DNA from: Yersinia enterocolitica subsp. enterocolitica
GTDB taxonomy: Bacteria > Pseudomonadota > Gammaproteobacteria > Enterobacterales > Enterobacteriaceae
Assembly: GCF_901472495.1 (NCBI RefSeq)
Contig: NZ_LR590469.1
Coordinates: forward strand, 2,728,001 to 2,792,000
Reading direction: 5' to 3'
DNA: 64,000 nucleotides
Below are positions 1 through 8,857 of the stretch, piece by piece. The position numbers and the translations under genes are program-made. Position 1 is the stretch's first letter, and the number at the start of each line of letters is the position of its first letter. The notes beneath the pieces were generated by a model. The model saw only the letters and a program-made list of their open reading frames with translations. It was not told the DNA's origin and did not search any database.

Positions 1-130
1 TCCTGCTGATATATGATTAATCTATAAAAAATCCTGTAGTAAACTTGGGTATCATATAATTCAGCGCTATGCTTAGTCATTCACAGTAGCCTATTTCACC
101 CCGATTCTTGTTGTAAAAGGAAGCAATACC

Positions 131-517
131 ATGTTGTTACGTGCCGTTTTTCCCCTACGGGCCTTTCTCCTGCTGGTATTACCGATGATTGCGTTTGGCA
201 GTGTCGCCCAGGCAAATGAGTGCGATACCAAAGCCAAAGAGATCCAACAGCAGATTGATTATGCCAAACAGCATGGCAATACCCGTCGCGCCGCAGGTCT
301 GGAAACGGCCTTGAAACAAGTTAAGAATAATTGCACGGTTGAAAGTCTGGCAGCCGACCGCCAGAGCAAAATTAAAGAAAAGCAGCACAAAGTCACTGAG
401 CGTAAGGAAGAACTAAAAGAGGCTCAACAAAAAGGTGATGCTGATAAAATTACCAAACAACAGAAGAAGTTAACGGAGGCGCAAGCTGAGTTAAAGCAAG
501 CTCAGGCACAGAAGTAG
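131..517 (+). CDS. yqjC: DUF1090-family periplasmic protein YqjC
   Basis: Small exported protein of 128 residues. The first ~28 residues are a signal peptide (hydrophobic run after Arg-10, ending in an AQA-type cleavage site). The mature part is highly charged, rich in Lys, Gln and Glu, and predicted helical or coiled-coil, with two Cys (near residues 31 and 68) that could form a disulfide. This matches the DUF1090/YqjC family, whose biochemical role is not established. It is followed by yqjD, yqjE and yqjK in the same order as in E. coli, where the cluster is linked to stationary phase and stress. Identification rests on family pattern and conserved order. Confidence 0.85.
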   Translation: MLLRAVFPLRAFLLLVLPMIAFGSVAQANECDTKAKEIQQQIDYAKQHGNTRRAAGLETALKQVKNNCTVESLAADRQSKIKEKQHKVTERKEELKEAQQKGDADKITKQQKKLTEAQAELKQAQAQK

Positions 518-641
518 CGACTCCGGGTTTAAATACAGACACAGTGAGTCATTTGGATATTATTAGGATAATTAACCTATCAACTTCCAAAGAAATTCAC
601 TAGATTAGGTATTCACCTCAGTTATGTTAAGGAGCTATTAC

Positions 642-947
642 ATGCCACAAGATAAAACCTCTGAACATTTGCGCGCTGAACTTAAGTCACTTGCGGATAC
701 TTTGGAAGAAGTGCTGCAATCTTCGACCGATAAGCCGAAAGCTGAGTTAGATAAGCTGCGGGCTAAAGCGGAAAGTGCCTTGAAAGATACGCGTGAACGC
801 CTGAGCGAAACGGGTGATAGAATCGCCGCCCAAACCAAAGAAATTGCTGATAAAGCTGACAACTATGTCCATGACAACCCTTGGGCTGGCGTAGGCATCG
901 GTGCTGCTGTTGGCGTGGTGTTAGGCGTTCTGTTGTCTCGCCGCTGA
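642..947 (+). CDS. yqjD: Ribosome-associated inner-membrane protein YqjD (ElaB/YqjD/DUF883)
   Basis: 101-residue protein with a long charged amphipathic N-terminal helix (about residues 5-75) and a single C-terminal transmembrane segment (glycine/valine-rich, residues ~81-98) ending in SRR. This tail-anchored layout is typical of the ElaB/YqjD/YgaM family, whose E. coli members bind ribosomes through the N-terminus and anchor them to the inner membrane in stationary phase. I chose the ATG at 642 over the upstream in-frame codon at 624 because AAGGAG lies 8 bases before it and the protein start matches the family. It is separated from yqjE by only 2 bases. Confidence 0.88.
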   Translation: MPQDKTSEHLRAELKSLADTLEEVLQSSTDKPKAELDKLRAKAESALKDTRERLSETGDRIAAQTKEIADKADNYVHDNPWAGVGIGAAVGVVLGVLLSRR

Positions 948-949
948 TT

Positions 950-1345
950 ATGGCTGAACTTCCTCAAACTCAGGGCCCCGGTAAAGGGGTCCTCGATACT
1001 GTCCACCGCATCGCCACCATCGTGGTTGGCATGGTCGAAACCCGTGTTCGGCTAGCAGCTATTGAACTGGAAGAAGAAAAAGCAACACTGATTCAGTTGC
1101 TGATGATGGCGGGGATCACTCTGCTGTTTACCGCTTTCGGTTTGATGAGTCTGCTGGTGTTGGTGATATGGGCGATTGATCCTGCTTATCGTTTAGTTGC
1201 ATTGGGGTCGACAACAGCAGTGCTCTTAGCACTGGCGATAATAGGTGTTATCTGGACACTCACCAAAGCGCGCCGTTCCACCCTGCTGGGGTCAACCCGC
1301 AAGCAACTGGAAACGGATCGCGAGTTATTGGAGAAAGAGCGTTGA
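950..1345 (+). CDS. yqjE: Inner-membrane protein YqjE (phage holin III superfamily-like)
   Basis: 131-residue membrane protein of the YqjE family. An N-terminal cytoplasmic helix (residues ~15-45) is followed by two transmembrane helices (about 48-75 and 82-105) and a basic, charged C-terminal tail. The start at 950 lies 2 bases after the yqjD stop; the longer open frame from 881 only overlaps yqjD in another frame. The stop overlaps the yqjK start, so the two are translationally coupled. Molecular function is unknown; co-occurrence with the ribosome-anchoring YqjD suggests a stationary-phase membrane role (inference). Confidence 0.85.
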   Translation: MAELPQTQGPGKGVLDTVHRIATIVVGMVETRVRLAAIELEEEKATLIQLLMMAGITLLFTAFGLMSLLVLVIWAIDPAYRLVALGSTTAVLLALAIIGVIWTLTKARRSTLLGSTRKQLETDRELLEKER

Positions 1346-1626
1346 GTCGCCGTCAATTAGCACAGGAAAAGGCCGCATTGTTACGGGAGATCCAGCAACA
1401 ACGTCTGGATCTCGCTAACAGCGCCGCACATTGGATTGAAGTCACCGCACCTTATGACAGGGGCTGGGCGAAAATCGTCAGTATGCGAAAATATCTGATG
1501 GTAGGTTCAAGCCTGGTGGCGTTATATGGCATTCGCCATCCCAGTAAGTTAATCCGCTGGTCGCGCAGAGCGGTCAGTGCATGGGGTGCTATCCGATTGT
1601 TTCGCAGTACTTTTTTATTACGTTGA
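1342..1626 (+). CDS. yqjK: YqjK-like family protein
   Basis: 94-residue basic protein of the YqjK family, starting at a TTG codon that overlaps the yqjE stop. It has a charged N-terminal helix (residues 1-30), a short hydrophobic segment around residues 52-65 that may touch the membrane, and a basic C-terminus. The overlapping start indicates translational coupling with yqjE and explains the weak start codon. The function is unknown. It closes the yqjC-D-E-K block. Confidence 0.8.
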   Translation: MSRRQLAQEKAALLREIQQQRLDLANSAAHWIEVTAPYDRGWAKIVSMRKYLMVGSSLVALYGIRHPSKLIRWSRRAVSAWGAIRLFRSTFLLR

Positions 1627-1864
1627 TCCCCCATTCCACTGCACTGTACTGACACGCAGCCATTATCTTATGTTTGATAAAACCAGCATATAATTCAGCC
1701 TACTAGCAGCATCTTTCCCCATAAGCAGGCTTTTATATTCTGTCACTTCAATTTTTTTGATAAAAAACGACAGTTTTACTTGCTAACAACTTATCAACTT
1801 CTCGACTAACATTCTCTCATCAAGTCAGGGCGTTTGCAGAAATACACCAGCAAACAATCATATA

Positions 1865-1991
1865 TATACCCTAAATAATTCAAGTTGCAGGAAGGCGGCA
1901 ACTGAGTGAATCCCGATGAGCTTGCTCAGGTAAGTGATTCGGGTGAACGAAAGCAGCCAACACACATGCAGCTTGGAGTATGACGGGTATA
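1865..1991. repeat. ERIC element, full length
   Basis: About 127 bp, starting TATACCCTAAATAATTC and ending GACGGGTATA. It contains the central imperfect palindrome with the ERIC core (GAATCCCGATGAGCTTGC... AAGTAAGTGATTCGGGTGA-like). It fills most of the ~425-bp gap between yqjK and yqjF. The remainder (1627-1864) is AT-rich and I see no gene in it; it probably holds the yqjK terminator and yqjF promoter. Confidence 0.9.
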
Positions 1992-2050
1992 AAAATTAAC
2001 GCCAGCAGATGCCAGGCATTAATACAAAACACTTTTTGGAGAAGTCGTCG

Positions 2051-2446
2051 ATGAACAAATTACAAGATACTGGCCTGTTGGTAGCACGCATTCTGATGCC
2101 AATTCTGTTTATTGTTGCCGGTTACGGCAAAATGGGTGATGCCTATGCCGGGACCCAACAATATATGCAAGCGATGGGCGTCCCTGGTTTCTTCCTGCCA
2201 CTGACTATCCTGTTGGAATTTGGTGGTGGTTTGGCCATTCTGTTTGGTTTCCTGACTCGCACCACCGCGCTGTTCACTGCCGGTTTCACCATTCTGACCG
2301 CACTGATTTTCCACACTAACTTTGCGGAAGGTGTTAACCAACTGATGTTCATGAAAAACCTGACCATCGCTGGCGGTTATATTGTCTTAGCGGTTGCTGG
2401 CCCTGGTGGTTTCAGTATCGACCGCCTGCTGGGTAAGAAGTGGTAA
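2051..2446 (+). CDS. yqjF: DoxX-family quinol oxidase-like inner-membrane protein YqjF
   Basis: 131-residue DoxX-family membrane protein with four transmembrane helices (about residues 8-28, 47-68, 74-96 and 105-122) and the conserved N-terminal R-x-L-hydrophobic/G-K segment (VARILMPILFIVAGYGKM). The family is named for a thiosulfate:quinol oxidase subunit, but the exact role in enterobacteria is not defined. The ATG at 2051 was chosen because homologues start MNKLQ and the upstream extension runs out of the ERIC. The yqjF-yqjG pair is conserved and may serve quinone or redox homeostasis (inference). Confidence 0.88.
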   Translation: MNKLQDTGLLVARILMPILFIVAGYGKMGDAYAGTQQYMQAMGVPGFFLPLTILLEFGGGLAILFGFLTRTTALFTAGFTILTALIFHTNFAEGVNQLMFMKNLTIAGGYIVLAVAGPGGFSIDRLLGKKW

Positions 2447-2529
2447 GCCCGCGACAAAAATGAACATGCGATTTTAATGAATAGCGCCCTATCATTAGAT
2501 GGGGCGTATTTTTTATAGAGGAACATAAA

Positions 2530-3528
2530 ATGGGGCAGCTCGTAGACGGTATCTGGCACGATATTTGGTATGACACCAAATCTACCGGTGGTCATTTTAA
2601 ACGCAGTACCTCACAGTTTCGCCATTGGGTCACGGCTGATGGCCAGGCTGGGCCGCAGGGCAAAGCCGGTTTTAAAGCCGAAGCAGACCGCTACCATTTG
2701 TATGTTTCTCTTGCCTGCCCGTGGGCGCATCGCACTTTGCTGATGCGCACCTTGAAAGGGCTGGAATCACTGATTTCCGTCTCTGTGGTGCATCCGCTGA
2801 TGAAAGAGCATGGCTGGACATTCGGCGATGATTTTCCCGCCGCCACTGGCGACTCTCTTTATCACCTCGATTATCTTTATCAGCTCTATCTGCGTGCTGA
2901 CCCCTATTATAGCGGGCGTGTCACCGTCCCGGTGTTATGGGACAAACACCAGCAAACTGTTGTTAGCAATGAGTCAGCCGATATCATTCACATGTTCAAT
3001 AGTTCGTTTGATGGCGTGGGCGCCAGAGCCGGGGATTATTATCCACCCGCATTACGCCGCAATATTGATGACATCAATGGATGGGTCTACGATCAGGTCA
3101 ACAATGGCGTGTATAAAGCGGGCTTTGCTACCACGCAAGAAGCCTATGACGAAGCCGTCAGCACCTTATTTGATGCACTGGAGAAGCTAGAGCAACTTCT
3201 GGGGAAACAGCGTTATCTGACCGGTGATCAACTTACCGAAGCGGATTTGCGTTTATGGACCACATTGGTACGTTTTGATCCCGTGTATGTCACGCATTTT
3301 AAATGTGATAAGCACCGGATCAGCGATTATCTAAATTTGTATGGTTTCCTGCGTGATATTTATCAAATGCCAGGCATTGCCGAGACGGTAGATTTTGCTC
3401 ATATTCGCCATCACTATTACCGCAGCCACGGCACTATTAATCCTTATGGCATTATCTCCATCGGCCCACAGCAAGATCTGCTGGAGCCACATGGCCGAGA
3501 TACCCGTTTCACTTTATTAACAGATTAA
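2530..3528 (+). CDS. yqjG: Glutathionyl-hydroquinone reductase YqjG (Xi-class GST)
   Basis: Reduces glutathionyl-hydroquinones to hydroquinones using glutathione, in the cytoplasm. The 332-residue protein has the Xi-class GST layout: an N-terminal thioredoxin-like domain with the catalytic Cys in the CPWAHR motif (about residue 63), then an all-alpha C-terminal domain with the family's conserved tyrosines (for example near residues 117-120, 168 and 295-298). Length matches E. coli YqjG (328). An RBS-like GAGGAA sits 5-10 bases before the ATG. It lies 83 bases after yqjF on the same strand, a conserved pair. Confidence 0.93.
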   Translation: MGQLVDGIWHDIWYDTKSTGGHFKRSTSQFRHWVTADGQAGPQGKAGFKAEADRYHLYVSLACPWAHRTLLMRTLKGLESLISVSVVHPLMKEHGWTFGDDFPAATGDSLYHLDYLYQLYLRADPYYSGRVTVPVLWDKHQQTVVSNESADIIHMFNSSFDGVGARAGDYYPPALRRNIDDINGWVYDQVNNGVYKAGFATTQEAYDEAVSTLFDALEKLEQLLGKQRYLTGDQLTEADLRLWTTLVRFDPVYVTHFKCDKHRISDYLNLYGFLRDIYQMPGIAETVDFAHIRHHYYRSHGTINPYGIISIGPQQDLLEPHGRDTRFTLLTD

Positions 3529-3548
3529 CGCGCAGTAGCCATAACAGC

Positions 3549-3674
3549 TTAAGGCGTAGCGAGCTAAGTCAGTCTGAGTGCGTACAGCGCGGAAAAACCG
3601 GAGCGTACAACTAGTACTAGTACGTGAGGATTGTGAGCACTGCACAATCTCAGTATGACGACGTGCAGTAGCCG
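3549..3674. repeat. ~120-bp interspersed repeat, copy A
   Basis: A GC-rich segment with local inverted repeats that recurs at 19861-19980 with about 85-90% identity by eye (shared blocks include AAGGCGTAGCGAGCTA-like, GTGCGTACAGCGCGG, AAACCGGAGCGTAC and GCACTGCACAATCTCAGTATG). It fills the whole gap between convergent yqjG and yhaJ. A fragment of its end (CGCGCAGTAGCC) also occurs just before it, at 3530-3541. I cannot assign a named repeat family; it is not an ERIC. Confidence 0.75.
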
Positions 3675-3675
3675 T

Positions 3676-4572
3676 TTACTTATTAGCGAACAATTTAGGA
3701 ATCTCGCGCAGACACCACGACTTAGCTTCACCCATACTGTCGCGTCGCCAGGCCATAATGATATCGGCCTCACGGCTGTATTCTGGGCCGACAACCCGTA
3801 AGCGCCCCGCTTCAATATCTTTCTCAACCATTTCATACGGCATGGTCGCCACCCCCAAACCGGCCAACAATGCCCGCCGCTTATCTTCGATGGTACTCAC
3901 CGTTAACCGCTGCTGTTTATCCAGCAATTGCACGGTCAAAACCGGCCGTTCACGAGCGGTATCGGCTACGGCAACACCACGGTATTTCACCCGCGTTAGC
4001 TCTGACAGCGGCTCTGGCTCCAGATGGATTGGATGGTCAGGGCTGGCCACATAGACACTGGTGACTTTGTACAGTTTGCGGCTGTTAATCTCCGAAGATG
4101 CGCGAAAATGCATATCTGGCGCAATCACAATATCCGCCCGCCCCTGCTCCAACCGCTCCCAGGCACCCGCCAATACTTCAGTAAAAATAGAGACTTGCGT
4201 ATTCGCTTTCAGCGCCAGTCGGTCAACCAGCGGGAACAGTTTCCATGCCGGAGACAAGGCTTCACTGACGATAGTGATATGGGTTTCCCAACCACGCGCC
4301 AATGCCTCAGCATCCGTGGTCAGCTTATCGGCAGCTTCCAGCAGCACCCGCCCGCGATCCAACAGCATACGACCCACATTGGTAAACTTGGTGCGATGCC
4401 CGGAACGGTCGAACAGCACCACATCCAGCTCTTCTTCGAGTTTTTGCATGGTGTAGCTCAATGCCGAAGGTACACGCCCCAATTCATCGGCAGCCGCAGC
4501 AAAACTGCCACGGCGGTCAATGGCATCCATCACTCTCAACGCTTCTAACGTTAGCGCCCGATCTTTGCCCAT
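3676..4572 (-). CDS. yhaJ: LysR-family transcriptional regulator YhaJ
   Basis: 298-residue LysR-type regulator: N-terminal winged HTH (residues ~8-66, containing the typical GSFAAAADELGRVPSALSYT recognition region) and a C-terminal substrate-binding domain (~90-295). Sequence and length match YhaJ. It is divergent from yhaK, with a 115-bp shared regulatory region, the classic LysR-target arrangement. In E. coli YhaJ responds to aromatic/quinol-type compounds and activates yhaK and yqjF, so its placement next to yqjF-yqjG and yhaK here fits a small quinone/aromatics-response cluster (inference from family knowledge and synteny). Confidence 0.9.
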   Translation of the reverse strand: MGKDRALTLEALRVMDAIDRRGSFAAAADELGRVPSALSYTMQKLEEELDVVLFDRSGHRTKFTNVGRMLLDRGRVLLEAADKLTTDAEALARGWETHITIVSEALSPAWKLFPLVDRLALKANTQVSIFTEVLAGAWERLEQGRADIVIAPDMHFRASSEINSRKLYKVTSVYVASPDHPIHLEPEPLSELTRVKYRGVAVADTARERPVLTVQLLDKQQRLTVSTIEDKRRALLAGLGVATMPYEMVEKDIEAGRLRVVGPEYSREADIIMAWRRDSMGEAKSWCLREIPKLFANK

Positions 4573-4687
4573 CGTTTTCTCAATCAGGAAATTTGAATAT
4601 AGTGACCAGATTAACTGGCTAACAATCTGGCGTCCAGACGCTTACCATTTGTTTATCGATTAATATCAGGAAAGAGCGATCATTGTC

Positions 4688-5392
4688 ATGATTACATGCA
4701 GAACAGCAAAACAGTGCGGGCAAGCTGACTTTGGTTGGCTCCAGGCGCGCTATACCTTTTCATTCGGCCACTATTTTGATCCAAAATTATTAGGCTATGC
4801 TTCACTGCGCGTGCTGAATCAGGAAGTTCTCGCGCCGAGCGCGTCATTCCAGCCGCGAACTTACCCACGGGTTGATATTCTGAATATCATCCTACAAGGT
4901 GAGGCAGAATATCGGGATAGCTTAGGTAACCATGTGCGCGGTAAAACTGGCGATGTCCTGCTATTTTCTACCCAGCCGGGTGTGAGCTATAGCGAGCATA
5001 ACCTTAGTTCAGACAAACCATTAACGCGAATTCAGTTATGGCTCAATGCTTGTCCCGAGCAAGAAAGTCAATCGGCTCAGCAGCTATCACTGTGTACCCA
5101 GCCATTAAGGCTATTGGCTTCCCCTGACGGCGAAAAAGGCAGCCTGAAATTGCGCCAGCAAGTATGGATTCATCATTTGGATTTGGCGGCGGGTGAGCAA
5201 TATACGATTGATTTGCACGGCCCGAGGGCTTATCTGCAATCTATTCACGGAACCGTGGAAGTGGCAGGCCCGCAAGTGAGCGACGCTCAGCGTTTGAGCT
5301 GTGGTGACGGCGCTTTTGTGCAAGAGGAACAGCATTTAGTGATTAAAGCGCAAACTCCCCTGCGAGCATTGCTGATTGATTTACCAGAATGA
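4688..5392 (+). CDS. yhaK: Pirin-like bicupin protein YhaK
   Basis: 234-residue pirin-family protein with two cupin domains: an N-terminal one with pirin-like motifs (HYFDPKLLGY, PHRTYPRVDILNII-like, about residues 25-110) and a degenerate C-terminal one (~125-230). The conserved metal-binding histidines of true pirins are partly replaced, as in E. coli YhaK, which is reported as a redox-sensitive bicupin. Divergent from yhaJ, its likely activator. A short convergent gap separates it from the broken alcohol dehydrogenase gene. Confidence 0.9.
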   Translation: MITCRTAKQCGQADFGWLQARYTFSFGHYFDPKLLGYASLRVLNQEVLAPSASFQPRTYPRVDILNIILQGEAEYRDSLGNHVRGKTGDVLLFSTQPGVSYSEHNLSSDKPLTRIQLWLNACPEQESQSAQQLSLCTQPLRLLASPDGEKGSLKLRQQVWIHHLDLAAGEQYTIDLHGPRAYLQSIHGTVEVAGPQVSDAQRLSCGDGAFVQEEQHLVIKAQTPLRALLIDLPE

Positions 5393-5457
5393 CCGGGTAT
5401 TCGCCCGGTCAGTTTTAAATGCCGCAGTAGTATTTATATCTATCAGTGATGAGCGGC

Positions 5458-6507
5458 TTACGCTTTCAATGACGCCATATCAATAACAAAACGGTATTTC
5501 ACATCACTTTTCAGCATACGTTCGTAGGCATGATTAATGTCCTGAATATTAATCATTTCTATATCTGAAGCAATGCCGTGCTGCGCGCAGAAATCCAACA
5601 TTTCCTGTGTCTCCGTAATACCGCCGATGCATGAACCCGCCACCGAGCGTCGTCCCAAAATCATCGGTAAAGTGCTCACCATTGGGCTGATATCCCCGAG
5701 GAAACCGACAAATACCAATGTGCCATTAACATTCAGCGTCGGCATATAAGGGTTGATATCATGCACATAAGGCACAGTATCAATAATCAAATCAAACTAC
5801 CCTTTGGCCGCAGCCATTTGTGCATCATCGGTAGATAAAACAACATGATGAGCGCCCAAACGACGAGCATCAGCCTCTTTGTTAGGTGAGCGGGTAAAGA
5901 GTGTCACTTCAGCGCCCAGCGCATTCGCCAGTTTCAAGGCCATATGACCCAAGCCCCCTAGCCCCACCACCGCCACTTTACTGCCTTTACCGACCTTCCA
6001 GTGGCGCAATGGTGACCAGGTGGTGATACCCGCACACAGCAGTGGTGCGGCCGCTTTCAGATCCAGGCCAGCAGGCATCTTCAACACGAAATCTTGTGAT
6101 GCAACAATAGCTTGTGAATAGCCACCATAGGTTGGGGTATGGTCATGACGGTCAATACCATTGTAGGTCTGTACATTCCCTTCTTCGCAATACTGCTCTA
6201 ATCCCTGTTGACAGGGTTGGCAGTGTCGACAGGAATCCACCATACAGCCAATGCCGGCAAAGTCGCCGACCTTGAACTTGGTAACATCTTTACCGACGGC
6301 CGTGACGCGCCCAACCACTTCATGACCGGGAACAATAGGATAGGTACTGAATCCCCAATCATTACGCGCCTGATGTAGGTCAGAATGGCAAACGCCGCAG
6401 TAGAGCACCTCCATCACCACATCATCTGGGCGAGGAGCACGACGAGTAAACTCAAAGGGTGCCAGAGGAACTTTTGCTGACGTGGCAGCATAACCGAGTA
6501 CTTTCAT
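5458..6507 (-). pseudogene. Zinc-dependent alcohol/aldehyde dehydrogenase (YahK-like), interrupted by an in-frame amber codon
   Basis: Would encode a ~349-residue NADP-dependent cinnamyl-alcohol/YahK-type medium-chain dehydrogenase. The N-terminal part shows the catalytic zinc site (CGVCHSD near residue 40, GHE near 63), the structural zinc Cys cluster (CMVDSCRHCQPCQQGLEQYC) and the NADP-binding GLGGLGH. The frame is broken by a TAG at 5799-5797; the sequence then continues in the same frame (FDLIIDTVPY...) to a normal C-terminus. Homologues usually have Gln here, so a single CAG-to-TAG change explains it. The first 236 residues could be made alone but would lack the rest of the cofactor domain. 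It may be a true pseudogene, a suppressible codon or a sequencing error. It shares a strand with the aldo-keto reductase gene. Confidence 0.88.
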
Positions 6508-6644
6508 TGTCATGGTGTATCTCCGGTATCATAAACACTGTGATTTGCAGCTCGATAAACCTTAAAAAAGGTCAAGGTAAACTGTATAACTGTAGACGCT
6601 ACGAGCCATTTCACCGTGATTCCTGAGGGTGTTCAGGTGACAGA

Positions 6645-7640
6645 TCAAAGTCCGGTCAGTTTTTCCAGTGCTTCAGGGTAGCGCTCCCCAGTTAATGTTA
6701 CTTTTGCCGCAACGCTGTCAATTTGCTGAAGATCTGTAGCGGTCAACTCAAGGTTGGCGGCAGCGATATTTTCTTCCAGCCGATCGAGCTTGCGTGTCCC
6801 TGGGATCGGCACGATCCACGGTTTTTTCGCCAGCAACCAAGCCAAGGCGATTTGTGCCGGTGTGGCACCTTTTTGCTGTGCCACATCCTGAATCAAGGCT
6901 ATCAGCCCCTGATTTGCTTTTAATGCCTCCGGTGTGAAACGCGGCAGTGTGCGACGGAAATCATCACTGGCAAACTCGGTGGTTTCCGTCATCTTGCCAG
7001 TCAAATAGCCTTTACCCAGCGGGCTGTAAGGCACCAGACCAATACCTAATTCTTCCAGTGTGGGGATAATTTCCAGCTCCGGTTTTCGCCACCACAAAGA
7101 ATATTCACTCTGTAGTGCGGTAACCGGCTGAACCGCATGGGCACGACGAATCGTTGCCGCCCCCGCTTCGGACAAACCAAAGTGTTTAACTTTGCCTTCT
7201 TTAATTAAATCTTGTACCGCTCCAGCCACATCTTCGATAGGCACATTCGGATCCACACGATGTTGATAAAACAGATCAATAACATCGGTTTTCAGGCGCT
7301 TAAGAGAGGCTTCTGCGACTTTCTTGATATGTTCAGGTCGGCTGTTCAAACCCACCCATCTTGGCCCCCCATTCGGATCGGCCTGAAAACCAAATTTGGT
7401 CGCAATTACCACCTTATCGCGCAAAGGAGCCAACGCCTCACCCAATAATTCTTCATTGGTATAAGGCCCATAGACCTCGGCGGTATCAAAAAATGTCACC
7501 CCAAGATCTACCGCTTTGCGTAGCAATGAAATCATTTCCTGTTTATCTGTTGCCGGGCCATAACCAAAGCTCATTCCCATGCAGCCTAAACCCATTGCTG
7601 ACACTTCGAGATTACTACGACCCAATTTGCGCTTTTGCAT
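6645..7640 (-). CDS. Aldo/keto reductase
   Basis: 331-residue NADPH-dependent aldo-keto reductase with a TIM-barrel fold. The catalytic tetrad is visible: Asp and Tyr in FFDTAEVYGPYTNEELLG (about residues 51-58), Lys in VIATKFG (~83) and His in FYQHRVDP (~124); the C-terminal PIPGTRKLDRLEEN loop binds the NADP phosphate. It most resembles the AKR13-like cytosolic reductases, and the physiological substrate is unknown. It is transcribed away from a divergent LysR gene and toward the broken dehydrogenase, so the three may have formed a carbonyl-detoxification unit. Confidence 0.9.
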   Translation of the reverse strand: MQKRKLGRSNLEVSAMGLGCMGMSFGYGPATDKQEMISLLRKAVDLGVTFFDTAEVYGPYTNEELLGEALAPLRDKVVIATKFGFQADPNGGPRWVGLNSRPEHIKKVAEASLKRLKTDVIDLFYQHRVDPNVPIEDVAGAVQDLIKEGKVKHFGLSEAGAATIRRAHAVQPVTALQSEYSLWWRKPELEIIPTLEELGIGLVPYSPLGKGYLTGKMTETTEFASDDFRRTLPRFTPEALKANQGLIALIQDVAQQKGATPAQIALAWLLAKKPWIVPIPGTRKLDRLEENIAAANLELTATDLQQIDSVAAKVTLTGERYPEALEKLTGL

Positions 7641-7820
7641 TGTCTTTACCCCTGTCTGTTGTTGTTTACCATCACAAGGTATTCACCAAATGAATATCAG
7701 TTGCAGAAAAGGTAGCAAATGCCAGGGCGGAGTATTAGAGGGAGAAATACGCATGAGTATATGAATTTAATTCATAAATTGAGCTACACTCAAAATCCTC
7801 AGGGCTAACAGGCAGGAACC

Positions 7821-8717
7821 ATGATGTTAAAAGAGAATTTTAACGATTTAATTTCATTTCTTATGGTCGCCAGAGAGCGTAGCTTTACCAAGGCTGCGGC
7901 AAAACTGGGGGTTTCCCAATCCGCCTTGAGTCACTCAATTCGTGGGCTGGAGGAGCGCCTTGAGTTGCGCTTGCTGACCCGCACCACCCGCAGTGTTGCC
8001 CCAACAGAAGCCGGCGAAAGGTTGGCAAATAGCCTCGAACCCCGTTTGGCAGAAATTGAGAGCGAGCTGGATGCGCTGAGTGAGATGCGGGCGCGTCCTG
8101 CGGGAAATATTCGTATCACTGCCGGTGAACATGCTGTCGATTCAGTGCTCTGGCCGGTGCTGAAATCCTTTCTCGCCGAATACCCTGATATTAATGTAGA
8201 AATCACGGTTGACAATACCTTAACCGACATTGTAACAGGCCGTTTTGACGCGGGTATTCGCTTGGGAGAACAGGTCGCAAAGGATATGGTCGCCGTACGG
8301 ATTGGGCCAGATATGAGTATGGCCGTGGTCGCCTCCCCTTCTTATTTGGCTAAATATGGCATCCCCAACACGCCAGCAGATTTACAACATCATCGTTGTA
8401 TCAATATGCGCCTACCAACTATGGGTGGCCTATATGCTTGGGAGTTTGAAAAAGAAGGGCGTGAGGTAAAAGTACGTGTTGATGGTCAGCTAACGTTCAA
8501 TAGCATACGACAACGTATTGATGCCGCCGTCATCGGCTTTGGTCTGGCCATGGTGCCAGAAGATGCCGTGAAAGCGGAGATTGCCAGTGGCAACTTAATT
8601 CGCGTGCTGGAAGATTGGTGTGAGCCTTTTCCCGGTTACTATCTTTATTACCCCAGCCGCAGGCAACATACCACTGCGTTTTCGTTGCTCGTCGACGCCT
8701 TGCGTTATCAGCGCTAA
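7821..8717 (+). CDS. LysR-family transcriptional regulator
   Basis: 298-residue LysR-type regulator. The HTH (residues ~8-65) contains the typical RSFTKAAAKLGVSQSALSHSI segment; the C-terminal effector-binding domain spans ~90-295 and belongs to the group with a PAGNIRITAGEHA linker. Divergent from the aldo-keto reductase gene across 180 bp, so it probably regulates that gene and itself. A GCAGGAA RBS precedes ATGATG, so the start may be either Met codon. Its 3' end abuts the rnpB tail repeats. Specific effector unknown. Confidence 0.88.
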   Translation: MMLKENFNDLISFLMVARERSFTKAAAKLGVSQSALSHSIRGLEERLELRLLTRTTRSVAPTEAGERLANSLEPRLAEIESELDALSEMRARPAGNIRITAGEHAVDSVLWPVLKSFLAEYPDINVEITVDNTLTDIVTGRFDAGIRLGEQVAKDMVAVRIGPDMSMAVVASPSYLAKYGIPNTPADLQHHRCINMRLPTMGGLYAWEFEKEGREVKVRVDGQLTFNSIRQRIDAAVIGFGLAMVPEDAVKAEIASGNLIRVLEDWCEPFPGYYLYYPSRRQHTTAFSLLVDALRYQR

Positions 8718-8857
8718 ATCCAAACAAAAACCCCGCCGAAGCGGAGTTTGCGGAATGAGTGGAGTTGACCGGTAAGCCGCTTTCTTTTGGTGAAAAGCGT
8801 CGTGGACAGTCATTCCTCTCAACCATATATCACATAAACAAAAACCCCGCCGAAGCG
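8718..8857 (-). repeat. Distal part of the rnpB 3'-end tandem repeat array
   Basis: One full and one partial 114-bp unit of the array that continues at 10169-10533. Read on the minus strand, each unit carries the last part of rnpB (GCTTACCGGTCAACTCC-type), a hairpin terminator with a UUCG loop (stem AAACCCCGC/GCGGGGTTT or a one-mismatch variant) and an AT-rich spacer. The partial unit is cut by the IS at 8858 inside its terminator loop. Short ORFs read through these repeats are artefacts. Confidence 0.92.

Noticed and set aside
1865..1991. ERIC elements considered as new riboswitches or small RNA genes
   Set aside because: The same sequence occurs repeatedly in the window and carries the known ERIC core; it is an interspersed repeat.
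5458..5790. Separate small dehydrogenase C-terminal gene
   Set aside because: It is in the same frame as the upstream part, separated only by one TAG codon, and lacks its own RBS, so it is one disrupted gene.
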